From positions 868,001 through 932,000 of the forward strand of contig NW_008805073.1 of NCBI RefSeq assembly GCF_000004825.1: a stretch of DNA of 64,000 nt, read 5' to 3'. Below the pieces are notes generated by a model. It was not told where the DNA came from, made no database searches, and worked only from the letters and a program-made list of their open reading frames with translations. Source of the stretch: Heterostelium album PN500 (Eukaryota > Evosea > Eumycetozoa > Acytosteliales > Acytosteliaceae). Made by a program: the position numbers and the translations under genes. Below are positions 1 to 9,322 of this stretch, one piece after another; the stretch's first letter is position 1; each line of letters starts with the position of its first letter.

Positions 1-583
1 AACTCTTGCCTTGGTCTTGTCTGATGTTTCAATAAAATAATACTGTATATATAAATCATTGATTAGTTATAATTATAAAAAGTAAATATTAATAATTAAT
101 ATGATAAGTAATTAATTACCATGCAAATAAAGAAATGGTTAATGCTGTGAAAATGAAAAAAGCAGGTAGAATCTTGACTAATTCCAATGCTTGTTGTGCC
201 TGAAACGTTAGAGTAAGTGTACCGTCCTTGGCAAATATATATACAACGAACATCGTACACCTGATCCCGAAAGCAACGATCAAGAAACTAAAAAACACAA
301 TTGTTGATCTACAAAAAACCCATCCATTTTCTTGATTGAATCTGAATGCCGCTATATATATAGATAAAAGGGTAAAAGTAAGTAGAAGTTCTTTTCTTAC
401 TTCATAATTACAACAATCTGATTGTAAATTGATATTGTTATATTTCTCTACAAATGTAAACTTACATTTCTTTATAACTTTATATACACAGTAAACCAAT
501 AGACCACAATAGATAGCTGCCAATATATAATGACAAATATTATAAACCAAATGGTCGTTTCTCATTGTTGTTTGTGGTTCCAT
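1..583 (-). CDS. Four-helix membrane protein, cut by the window edge
   Basis: I do not recognise the family. The model starts at the ATG at 583 (MEPQTT...); the frame is open upstream but has no ATG. It shows four hydrophobic helices with a lysine-rich loop after the first, and a conserved-looking stretch FQAQQALELVKILP before the last helix. The frame meets a stop at 116. A GTAATT donor right after 120 and a CAG acceptor before 42 would instead splice it to an open frame running off position 1 (exons 583-120 and 42-1), so I read the gene as incomplete at its C-terminus. A decayed paralog lies just upstream at 1255-1600. It is probably a plasma or internal membrane protein; no catalytic residues are visible. 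Confidence 0.6.
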
Positions 584-1037
584 AAAGATCTTTATAGATA
601 CATTTAGCAAAAGTAAGTAGTAGTTCTGTGATGGATTATGTCTCCTGTGTGATCACTTTGGAATAAAACATAAACATTAAAAAAAAAAAAGTATTTGGTG
701 ATATTCTTGTTTGAGAATTCTCAGTGAACAGAGATAAAAAATTAAACAAATTAGTGGGTTGTTCGAAACTTGATGGTTTAATTTTACAACTTTAAATCAG
801 AATAATAGGAGTCATCAAAATCACTTAAATTTTTAATCCGATCTCTAATCAGATTTTTTTATTTTTTTTTTTAGTTTACGCCTGGGTTCAAGATTTTTTT
901 TTTTGGAGATTCATACCTCTCATCATTTATGATTTTTTTTTTTAATAATAAAATATTTATTTACAATAATTAGATCGGTTTAGTTAAAAGTTTAAATTTA
1001 GATTAAGAAAATTGAATCATTGTATCGTATTCATCCA

Positions 1038-1254
1038 TTATTCCAAGTAAAATTGTTTGTTGTTCTTCTGTGCGTGATGATTATCATCGGTATCAAGGGA
1101 ATGACCTCGAGAGTTGTAGAAAATCAGGTCATAGTAGGGAGCATCGATTTGAACGATAAAAGTAGTGATATAAACCAATACAGATCGAACCAAATACACA
1201 GCAAACAGAATGCCAAACAACAGATCAATATGATCCTCCAATGTTTTGGATTTA
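1038..1254 (-). pseudogene. Possible N-terminal fragment of another copy of the membrane-protein family
   Basis: An open frame without ATG reads EDHIDLLFGILFAVYLV and onward. It resembles the first helix region of the intact gene at 1-583 (NDHLVYNICHYILAAIY): an acidic/Asn-D-H start followed by one helix. It stops at 1038 with no plausible continuation. It lies directly downstream of a decayed C-terminal copy, which suggests repeated tandem duplication. The similarity is short and could be chance. Confidence 0.3.
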
Positions 1255-1600
1255 TTATGTTGTTTTGAGTTGTAAAGAGTTTGATTTCTTTTTCTTAGCA
1301 AATAAAGATATAGAGAATGCTGTTAAAACAAAAAAAGATGGTAGAATCTTTAGGAATTCAAGTGCTTGTTGTTCTTGAAAATTTAATTCAAGTTGTCCAT
1401 TCTTAACTAGTATGTAAATAATGAACATGCAACTCCTTTTTGCAAAAACAAGTTGTAGGAACTAAAAAAAAAATCGTTGATTTATCGATTCAATAAGTTT
1501 CTTTTTGGATCTGATTAAGTTAGTAAATTCCATCCTTCATTATTATAAGATTTATAATAACAAAAAAAATAATCAGAATTAATGTTGTGGTTAATTTTTT
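1255..1600 (-). pseudogene. Decayed paralog of the left-edge four-helix membrane protein
   Basis: Read on the minus strand, one frame gives CMFIIYILVKNGQLELNF followed by a QEQQALEFLKILPSFF segment and a last helix ending SISLFA. This matches the intact gene's CTMFVVYIFAKDGTLTLT, QAQQALELVKILPAFF and SISLFA block by block. It then ends in KKKKSNSLQLKTT and a double stop at 1257. Upstream, the match jumps frame inside a run of Ts (STIFFF against STIVFF) and meets in-frame stops, so the copy is broken. Homology to the helix before this (KELLLTFTLL) can be followed to about 1600. No intact start exists. Confidence 0.65.
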
Positions 1601-1954
1601 TGTTTTTTTTGATCCATAGTTTCTCTCTTTATTTCTAACCTATGTTATAACTTGATTATTATCTTTTTCTTCATAAAATGAGTAGATATACAGATAATGA
1701 TGATCAGGATCTACTTGATGATCTGTATTTTCCTTTGGTGATCAATGATCAAGTATTTGTTCTTGAGTTAAAATGGACTGCTCCCCCATACCCTGTACTT
1801 ATTTGATTACAACACTTTGGTCAAGTTCAAGGTTTAATAATCGACCTATCATTCTTCCTAATGCCTTCTTATTTTTTGATTGAATAAAATATTTTTAAGA
1901 AATAGAATTATATTTTTATTTATTCTCTTGCTTTTTGAAGTAGTTGTCTTCTTG

Positions 1955-3085
1955 TCATTTGTCCACCATTTGGAAGTGTAATTTTTTTTTGTTGTTTAAA
2001 AGTGTTAATCCAATGAATCTGTAAACCGATCTTAGTTGTTGACCTAATCTTAGTGATTCCATTAATATTTGTTGTTTTGTCATTCGAACATCATTCTGGA
2101 GTTTGATTGTTTCATATTGGGATAGTGTAATACCAAGATGAAAAAATGAATCGGAATCGGTTGGATTACACTCTATTGCTTTTAAGTATAGTTGTTTTTT
2201 AGTCATTGATTGTGAATTATTTAATGTGATTGATTCACCAATTGAAAGTGTATTTGCAAGGTTATGATATGAACGGTAATTGGTTGGATCACACTCGATT
2301 GATTTCAAGTATAGTTGTTGTTTTGTCATTGATTGTCCATTATTAAGTTTGATTGATTCACCATTTGAAAGTGTATTTGCAAGGTTACAATATGAACGGT
2401 AATTGGTTGGATCACATTCTATTGATTTCAAGTATAGTTGTTGTTCTGTCATTGATTGTCCATTATTAAGTGTGATTGATTCACCACTTGAAAGTGTCTT
2501 TGCAAGGTTAAAATATAAATCAGAATCTGTTGGGTCATATTCTATTGATTTCAAGTATAGTTGTTGTTTTGTCATGATTTGTCCATTATTAAGTGTGATT
2601 GATTCACCACTTGAAAGTGTATTTGCAAGGCTATTATATGAATATGAATCGGTTGGATCACATTCTATTGATTTCAAGTATAGTTGTTGTTCTGTCATTG
2701 ATTGTCCATCATTAAGTTTGATTGATTCACCACTTGAAAGTGTCTTTGCAAGGTTATGATATGAACGTGAATTGGTTGGATCACACTCGATGGCTAATAA
2801 GTATAGTTGTTGTTGTGTCATTGATCGGCCTGATGAAAGAATGATAGATGATCGATTTTCAGTTTTAAGAATTGCTGCCAACTTGAAATAAGCATTTGCT
2901 TTGTTTGGATGAAGATCGATGACTTTCAACAAAAGTTGTTCTTTCGTTACGGGTTCACCTGTTGGGAGAACTATTGTTTGTTGATCATTAGAATTATAAT
3001 GATCAAATGTCATTGAAAGTTGGAGGAGTTCATCATTATCTTCAACATTCGAACTGATACTATCTTGTTCATGTTTTCTTTTCAT
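1955..3085 (-). CDS. Protein of tandem 41-residue TPR-like repeats
   Basis: Single exon, 376 residues, ATG at 3085. After a charged leader (MKRKHEQDSISSN) the protein is a row of 41-residue units of the form LYLKSIECDPTxSxSYxNLAxTLSxGESIxLxNGQxMTxQQ. The first half (A at 8, P at the turn, Y-x-NLA) is like a tetratricopeptide hairpin; the second half carries an extra GES-I-L-NG-Q-MT-QQ loop, making the unit longer than the classic 34. The outer units (AYFKLAAIL near the start; FFHLGITL and VYRFIGLTLL near the end) are more diverged than the central ones. The central units are almost identical in DNA too (123-base period). The expected role is protein-protein binding in the cytosol or nucleus; the partner is unknown. 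Confidence 0.75.
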   Translation of the reverse strand: MKRKHEQDSISSNVEDNDELLQLSMTFDHYNSNDQQTIVLPTGEPVTKEQLLLKVIDLHPNKANAYFKLAAILKTENRSSIILSSGRSMTQQQLYLLAIECDPTNSRSYHNLAKTLSSGESIKLNDGQSMTEQQLYLKSIECDPTDSYSYNSLANTLSSGESITLNNGQIMTKQQLYLKSIEYDPTDSDLYFNLAKTLSSGESITLNNGQSMTEQQLYLKSIECDPTNYRSYCNLANTLSNGESIKLNNGQSMTKQQLYLKSIECDPTNYRSYHNLANTLSIGESITLNNSQSMTKKQLYLKAIECNPTDSDSFFHLGITLSQYETIKLQNDVRMTKQQILMESLRLGQQLRSVYRFIGLTLLNNKKKLHFQMVDK

Positions 3086-3313
3086 TTTTTTTTAAATAAA
3101 TACTATATCAATTAAATATTGTTATGTTATCAATTTATGCAAAACAAAACAAAACTGGCTTTTGCTTGTGACCATACTCACACTTTTGATTTTATCAAAA
3201 CAACTACAAAAATCTGCAAATCAATTTAATTGTTTTTTTTCACTATTTAAGAGAATGAAATTTCATAAGTTTATTCAAAAATACTTATATTTATAAATAT
3301 TTATAACAAAAAG

Positions 3314-4557
3314 ATGACAAAGGTAAATTAATAATTAATATTTATTCGAATCACGTTCATTGAATTGTAATTTATTAATAAATACAATTTTTTTTATTTA
3401 TTTTATTTTAGGGAAATAGATCTTTTACTTTATCAAACAATCATGTAAGTGAGAACAGTTATGCCAAAAAATATACGAATAGAAGACTCAGTCCAGGATC
3501 TAGTGATCGAGAGCCAACAACGACAGAGTTAAATCCACCTACACCAGTTGAGTCAAATCCAAGAACCGTTAGTACAACAACGCATACTGAAGCTCAGTCA
3601 AACGCTCTGACTACATGTGTACCAACTTCCCCAGTAGCGACTGAACCATATCCTACCAGGGGAAGAGGTAGAAAAGGAATAGTGCCAGATGGAAAAGTCC
3701 AATTTAGCTCTAACAAGACAATCACTGGTGTGACTAAAGATGGCTTTGAAACATCTCCTGTGCAATTCATTTCACAACTTTCTCATTCACCTCAAGTAAT
3801 TCCGTCTATTTCTTTTGATAAGCAAATCAATTCCGATCAAATTTCGAGAGCGATCTCCTCCACACAAGAGCCTCTATTGGATTTTGAAAGCAGATTGCTT
3901 CCGATTGAAATAAGAGTGTTTCATCAACTTTCATTTGCTAAAGAACCGAAATGCTTTCAACGTGAGAGTGAAAAGCAAAAACTCAAGCGTCTATCTGCCA
4001 ACATATGTCAGGATGGTCATAGTGTTAAATTACCATTCAATTATTTAACCAACTCCAATCATCAAGAGGAAACTAAAGTCATGCTCCTCTCCACACCAAG
4101 CTATATTTTCAACAATAACCATGCTCTTTTCAATAAAGAAGACCTTACATTCCACAATGTAAATTCCACTTTATTAATGAAAACAATAGCTGTTGCAAAA
4201 TTAAAAGAAGTTTTGCATAACATGGAATTCTTCATTAAAGATCAACTCATAGAATCATCAGTAAAGAAAGTCAGACCATACTGTGTTGGATCTATCTCAC
4301 CTGGTATTTTCAATGATACCAAAATGTCAGTTATTATACATCACTACAAGTGTACTCTACTTGACCCAAATGGAGAGAGAAGTTTCAAGTATCCAAAATT
4401 GATTACCAACGACTGGTGGTTCAGAGATACCCTTAAATCAGGAGTTGCTGCAAGATTTGTGGTTGAATCAATTAGCTTTAAAATCAACTCACTTTTTAAC
4501 ACTGTGACAGTAGAGTTTGAGTATGGTAAATATGCTATCTCAACAAACAGTGAATAA
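3314..4557 (+). CDS. Unknown protein, two exons with a 9-base first exon
   Basis: Not recognised. Exon 1 is only 3314-3322 (ATG ACA AAG), followed by an intron with a GTAAAT donor and a TTTTAG acceptor ending at 3411; exon 2 is 3412-4557. The joined frame gives 384 residues. The first 120 residues are Ser/Thr/Pro-rich and probably disordered, with a basic GRGRKG patch. The remaining 260 or so look folded, with no membrane segment and no motif I can name; WWFRDTLKSG and VEFEYGKYA near the end are the most distinctive strings. Without the splice the frame has no ATG near residue 1, which is why I include the tiny exon. No close neighbour suggests a role. Confidence 0.6.
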
Positions 4558-5267
4558 CGAAGTTTATTGTAAACTAGAAGAAAAAATGCCATAAAACCAA
4601 TAATACTAAATAAAAATTGTTTTTTTTAATAAAATTATATTATATATTACTATCTACATGATTTAGGAATTTGGTCATCAACCTTTTATTATTCAAACAA
4701 TCTGTTTCGAACTCATTTTATGTGAAACAAAAGAGATTGACCACTTGAGAAAACAAATTCATTACTGAATTGCATCTGTCAATCTTTGAACTATTTGATT
4801 TTAGTTCTTTATATGGATCCAAGCGATTACATATTTGAAGTACGTCATTTACTTCTCTATGAATTGTAAATTTGGATATTAATCTTGATTGGCTGTTCAT
4901 TAGTTATAATTTTATAATATTAAAATAATATAAGTAATTTAAATAATATATATATTAGAGATTGACATATTAAAATAATAACATGAACTTCGAAAACTTT
5001 TAAAAAAAATTGTTTTTTGTTTTATTTTTTGGTAATATTGGAAAAAAAATAGTCGAATAAAATGATTGATTGTGAAACAACAGATTTTGTGAAAATATCA
5101 ACAGATCGATTTCCTTATTTGTGTTGGAAAACAAGATAATGCGCAGGCGAAAAGTAATGGGAGCTAGTTTCGTTTTGACATTAAATTAATATGAGTCTCA
5201 AGCAATACAAAAAATTGATTTATTGCAAAAAAAATACTTTTATTGTTTCATGTTCCAACTCACAGAG
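4558..5267. other. Spacer with only one doubtful small frame
   Basis: AT-rich sequence with T and A runs. Apart from the 60-residue minus-strand frame at 4718-4900 I see no coding signal, RNA or repeat. Confidence 0.5.
4718..4900 (-). CDS. Small open frame of 60 residues, doubtful
   Basis: ATG-initiated frame (MNSQSRLISKF...) ending LFCFT. Its amino-acid mix is protein-like (mixed polar and hydrophobic, few homopolymers), but it has no signal peptide, membrane segment or known motif. No convincing splice site extends it. It may be a small gene, one exon, or a remnant. Confidence 0.2.
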   Translation of the reverse strand: MNSQSRLISKFTIHREVNDVLQICNRLDPYKELKSNSSKIDRCNSVMNLFSQVVNLFCFT

Positions 5268-5541
5268 GCTGATGAGAAAGGAATTGTACTAGTTTACTAT
5301 GGTCAACCAAATTGTATTGCTTGCGATTTGGTCAAAGAATATATGAGAACCTTACCAAGTAGATACCCAAATGCTTTCATGTTCCAAGTTCCATTTGGTT
5401 AGTTATTGTTGATTGTATGTGGGCCAATGATGTCGCAATCTATCCATTCGTCAAGGTCTTCAACGCAGTTCAAAAATGTATGGGTTACTTTACTAGCTCT
5501 GGTACTAATATGATCGATTTAATCAAGAAATACTATGAGTA
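5268..5541 (+). pseudogene. Thioredoxin-fold protein remnant
   Basis: The frame EADEKGIVLVYYGQPNCIAC carries a thioredoxin-type CxxC (C-I-A-C) after a beta strand, then DLVKEYMRTLPSRYPNAF. The frame breaks near 5400 (in-frame TAG). It resumes in another frame as VDCMWANDVAIYPFVKVF and ends LIKKYYE at a stop at 5539-5541. The order CxxC strand/helix, then the D...YPFVKVF strand, then a terminal helix is that of thioredoxin. There is no start codon in frame near 5268, and one frameshift, so it is not a working gene as it stands. The stop is directly followed by GGATCC. Confidence 0.6.
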
Positions 5542-5658
5542 GGATCCGATGGGACAATTCTGAGAAAGGTTCTTTGTTCTGGGTATTGAATCAAACTCAA
5601 ACCATTGCCGGTAGAAGATTAATTGTAGAATGGATATGTAAACCATTGATGAGGATCC
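5542..5658 (+). pseudogene. MutS/MSH mismatch-repair gene fragment
   Basis: The frame RIRWDNSEKGSLFWVLNQTQ continues TIAGRRLIVEWICKPL. This matches the start of the MutS core/lever domain, where family members read GSL-L-L--T-T--G-RLL--W---PL; MSH3-like proteins are the closest I can recall. Only about 37 codons are present and the match stops at both ends at a GGATCC. No other part of a MutS gene is in the window. Confidence 0.55.
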
Positions 5659-5940
5659 GGAAACAGGAGGCATACATGTGGTGCACTTCTGTCCACAATT
5701 GGAACACTTTTCAATTAATGATTTATCAACACCCACTAACGAATCTCTTGTATTGGGATTTGCGATATGGAGTGCAGTCTGCAATAATTGAACTACCTGC
5801 TGCTCAATAAAGTGACTTAATTTGCAGACAGTTGCCATATAGGCATCACCATTAACAACCACGACTCTGTTTACTCCTTTTGTAGGAATGCCACATTTGA
5901 AGACCGGCTGAATACTCTTATCGTGAGAAGACACAAGCTT
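5659..5940 (-). pseudogene. Fragment of a Cys-containing protein, unknown family
   Basis: On the minus strand the frame is open from an AAGCTT at 5935-5940 to the GGATCC at 5653-5658. It reads VFKCGIPTKGVNRVVVVNGD and later FIEQQVVQLLQTAL and CSNCGQKCTTCMPP. The three close Cys pairs near the end suggest a small zinc site. Strand, frame and content are unrelated to the two fragments on its left. I do not recognise the parent protein. Past 5653 the frame simply runs on into the antisense of the MutS piece, so the real sequence ends at the junction. Confidence 0.45.
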
Positions 5941-7259
5941 GGGCGTTTTTCAGATCAAAGGTTAAAAATGTTAAACAATTGCTGCTGTCTCACCATAAAG
6001 TTTTAATGTTGATTTGGACTATTGATTAAGTGAGTACTGTTTAGATGGAAAGGAAGGTCCAACATTGAATCTGGCTAATTCATTATATTTTTTCAGTTTC
6101 AGTAATACATTATCATTCAATTTAGTACCATTGTTCAGCGAAATTTAATAGTTTCTCTTTTGATTTTTTGTATAATGTATAAGAGGAAAATTTATCTTTT
6201 TTTATAAATGTAAATATATTATGCTGTTATTTTCATATTTCATTAATTAACTTTCATACTCCTTGGATTCACCAATCTACTTGTATAACTAGATAATCTA
6301 TTTTCAAAAGGTTGTTATCAACATCACTTAAATCCACAATGAAAAATGTTACATTGAGGAATAAAAAACAAGACAAATTTTCTATTTCCTCATTGAGTAT
6401 TTAAAATGAAGTATATTTTTGGTAATTGTTAAATAGGATTGTTTTTCATATTTCCCCTTTAGGATATGTGATGTTGAATAGGAAAATATCATCACCTACT
6501 AAATTTGAAGTGTAAAATTAATTAACCACAAATCTATATTAAAATGAAAACGACAACAACATTAAGATCAATTTAAACTACAAATCTCACAAGTGATATT
6601 CTATCTACTCTTTTATTAGATTTCATTGATTGTTTGATTGGAGATACCAATGTGGTATTCTCTCTATCTTAAAAATAGTAAATTTAGTAGTTGATAAACC
6701 ATAGAATATAAATATTAAAGACATTGGTAAAAATCAAAAAAAGTTAAAAATAGAAATTTCTGTAATTATATTTTTTTCTTTCATCACTGGATGATCACTG
6801 ATTGAAAACATGGTAAACCATACAAAATGATCAACTATCAAATTTTTAACAATAAAAATTTGATTCGAAGTGGGTTTTTGTTTTATGTAATGATATTAGG
6901 ATGCATCTGAAACTCAATGCCGATCCAATCATCATAGGGTAACCCTACTTTCTCTTTTACAGTAGGTGTCTATTTAACACCCACAACTTTCTTTTCAATG
7001 TGTTGGCAACATATATTCAATCAATTGATAGTTTGGTGGTAAATTTTATCATTAGTTGGATGAAAAATGATGCAAAGTAAAGTTGAAAGATGAAAATATT
7101 GTATAAATTATACATTATTCGATACACTTTTGAGTAGGAAGTTGCTAGTGAATTCACACTTTTGTATTTTTTTTTTTAAAAAAATAATAATTAAATCATA
7201 ATTATAAAATTTAAAGAATAAATCATTGAAAATACATTAAGATACATATTAACAACAAG
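5941..7259. other. Long spacer, no gene seen
   Basis: About 1.3 kb of AT-rich sequence without a frame, RNA or repeat that I can support. It separates the fragment mosaic from the G-poor leader of the next gene. Confidence 0.5.
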
Positions 7260-8343
7260 AGATGGTGTAATGAAAATTATTTTATTAATATCATACACCA
7301 CCTATTTTCCAATACCAATAACCCCACACCCAACCCACTCACACACATATTTACCAACAAACATATATATAAATCCAAAAACTTACACACACTCACACAC
7401 TTTGACATTCTCAAACCCCACTACTGTCAATCCACACAACCACCACATATATACAGTTATATATATATATGTATAAAAATGTATATATAGACTAAAAACA
7501 TCATCATCAAAAAAACATAGACCCAAAGTCTAATTGATAAATAAAAAATTAAATAAAAAAAAAATGATAAATTTTCAAAAATACAAATATTTATAAAAGT
7601 AAGTAAAAAGTACAAACTGAGTATAAAAATAAAATAAAATCAAAACTAGGTTTATCAAAACTTTTGCTATTAAAACAATCACTCACAGAATCAACTAACA
7701 AACTATCAGCAACCTATCAAACAAAAACAAAACAACCACATAAGACAAAAATCCAAGAGACAAATAAATCCCAAGAGACAATTCAAATACAACTACGTTT
7801 TCGCACAATTATAAATATTGTTGTTTTCTATTAGGATTCAGAAAAGAATAAATATAATTTTTTTTTATTCTTTCGAATAATATCAATCAGTAGTAGTAGT
7901 AACTAACTATCAACTCAACAAAAAAAATCATCCGTTTCCACAAAACTCTAAATATATATAATTATTAATGATTATTAATTGATTTAAAATTTTATATTAA
8001 TTATATGTGATTCGCCAACTAAAGAAGTTTAACATATTTGATTCACACCACAATAAACAATAATTGTTTTTGATTTATTTATTTATTATTCTAACTACAA
8101 ATTTTTATTAAACTAAAACAAACTTTCTCCCTATCAACCATCAATAACAATTAAACAATCAAAATATCAATCCAAACCAACTAACCATTCAACCAACAAA
8201 TCAATCAATCAAATTCCCTTTTATTTCAAATTCTTTTTTCGAAAATATATAACACTAACACAACAGAAATAAATATTTATTTTTATAACAATTCCCAATC
8301 ATAGACACTAAAACAATACCATCAATATATTTTAGACTAAAAA
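7260..8343 (+). promoter_or_regulatory. G-poor, A/C-rich leader upstream of the Asn-rich gene
   Basis: On the plus strand this 1.1 kb is almost free of G and rich in A and C, with CA/CCA stretches near 7310-7440 and AACAATC-like runs near 7690-8240. The skew ends at the ATG at 8344. Such strand asymmetry is typical of transcribed leaders and proximal promoters in these amoebae. I infer a long 5' leader and promoter; the transcription start cannot be read from sequence alone. Confidence 0.35.
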
Positions 8344-9054
8344 ATGTTTAAAGTTAATGAAAACCATAATAATATTTGGAGATATTCATATCCAATATGT
8401 TCAAGCAACCAGAGTAACAACAACAACAACAATAATGATATATCATCTTGGAAAGATGGAATGATAAATAATAACATTAATAATAATAATAATAACAATA
8501 GTTTTAATTATATTTCACAAAAACGATCAATGACAGAAAATAGTATAGATATAAATAATAATAATAGTAATAGTAGTAGTAGTAATAATAAGAAGAATAA
8601 TAATAGTGTAAATAATAGTTTTAATTCATTAAATAATTATTTTCAAGAAGAAGAAAGAGAAGATAGTGATAGTTGGTCATTCTATTGCAATGAAGAATAT
8701 ACTTGTATATCAGCACCTTCCAATTCATTTGGAAATCTGACAGAGTTTGATCTATCTGCAATCCTCGAACCAAGACCTGTCAAGTCAACCTCGAGAATAC
8801 ATGAACTACTGAAAGGTAAAATCAGAGAGAGAATAGGAAGACTGTTAAACAATGAGGAAATGAGAAAGGAAGGCAAAGCAATAGAGAAAGGTGCAACTGA
8901 CTATGAATTAAACTTGAGCAAAGCACATGAAAGAGCAAAGAAACAAATTCAACAAACAAACAACAACAACAACAATAACAACAATAGTATTAATAATACA
9001 AATAGTACCGACACTAATTGGAACTCAATTGTTCCAATTACAATCTTTAGATAA
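8344..9054 (+). CDS. Asn-rich protein with a CsbD-like segment
   Basis: Single exon, 236 residues, preceded by AAAA at the ATG as usual for dictyostelids. Residues 1-95 are dominated by Asn and Ser runs encoded by AAT/AAC repeats. A folded-looking centre follows (FGNLTEFDLSAILEPRP). Residues 157-190 read KGKIRERIGRLLNNEEMRKE-GKAIEKGATDYE and onward, resembling the KGK-KE-GKL--DEE---EGK pattern of CsbD-like stress proteins, then a basic helix and another Asn tract. CsbD proteins are small stress-induced proteins of unclear function, so the family name does not give a role. The similarity is short, and a plain charged helix is the alternative. No signal peptide or membrane helix. Confidence 0.6.
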   Translation: MFKVNENHNNIWRYSYPICSSNQSNNNNNNNDISSWKDGMINNNINNNNNNNSFNYISQKRSMTENSIDINNNNSNSSSSNNKKNNNSVNNSFNSLNNYFQEEEREDSDSWSFYCNEEYTCISAPSNSFGNLTEFDLSAILEPRPVKSTSRIHELLKGKIRERIGRLLNNEEMRKEGKAIEKGATDYELNLSKAHERAKKQIQQTNNNNNNNNNSINNTNSTDTNWNSIVPITIFR

Positions 9055-9226
9055 ATAATCAATATCTTGAAGAAATGTAATAAAAAAAAAAAAACAATAA
9101 TTAAATATATAGACAAATATATAGAGAGTAAGAGTATAAAGTGTTAATTAATTATTATTTGATTTATTTAATTTGATCCAAGTTACAATATTAAATCTAA
9201 ATATATAAATGGATAGAAGATAAATA

Positions 9227-9227
<1 letters not shown>

Positions 9228-9277
<50 letters not shown>
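9228..9277. repeat. (TTA)n trinucleotide microsatellite
   Basis: About 16 perfect TTA units between the 3' ends of the convergent genes at 8344-9054 and 9323-11422. It is non-coding and likely length-polymorphic. Confidence 0.9.
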
Positions 9278-9322
9278 TTTGTATTTGAATATATATGAAT
9301 ATGATGAATAATATGATTATTA

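Noticed and set aside
1020-1268. Plus-strand frame with a hydrophobic start
   Set aside because: It starts at TTG and lies opposite decayed coding sequence of the membrane-protein family.
1678-1806. 42-codon ATG frame (MSRYTDNDDQDLLDDLYFP...)
   Set aside because: Protein-like composition, but too short, with no splice partner and no motif; could be an exon, not supportable alone.
7270-7476. Pro/Thr/His-rich frame of 68 codons
   Set aside because: It is the translation of CA/CCA-rich leader sequence; no folded-protein signal.
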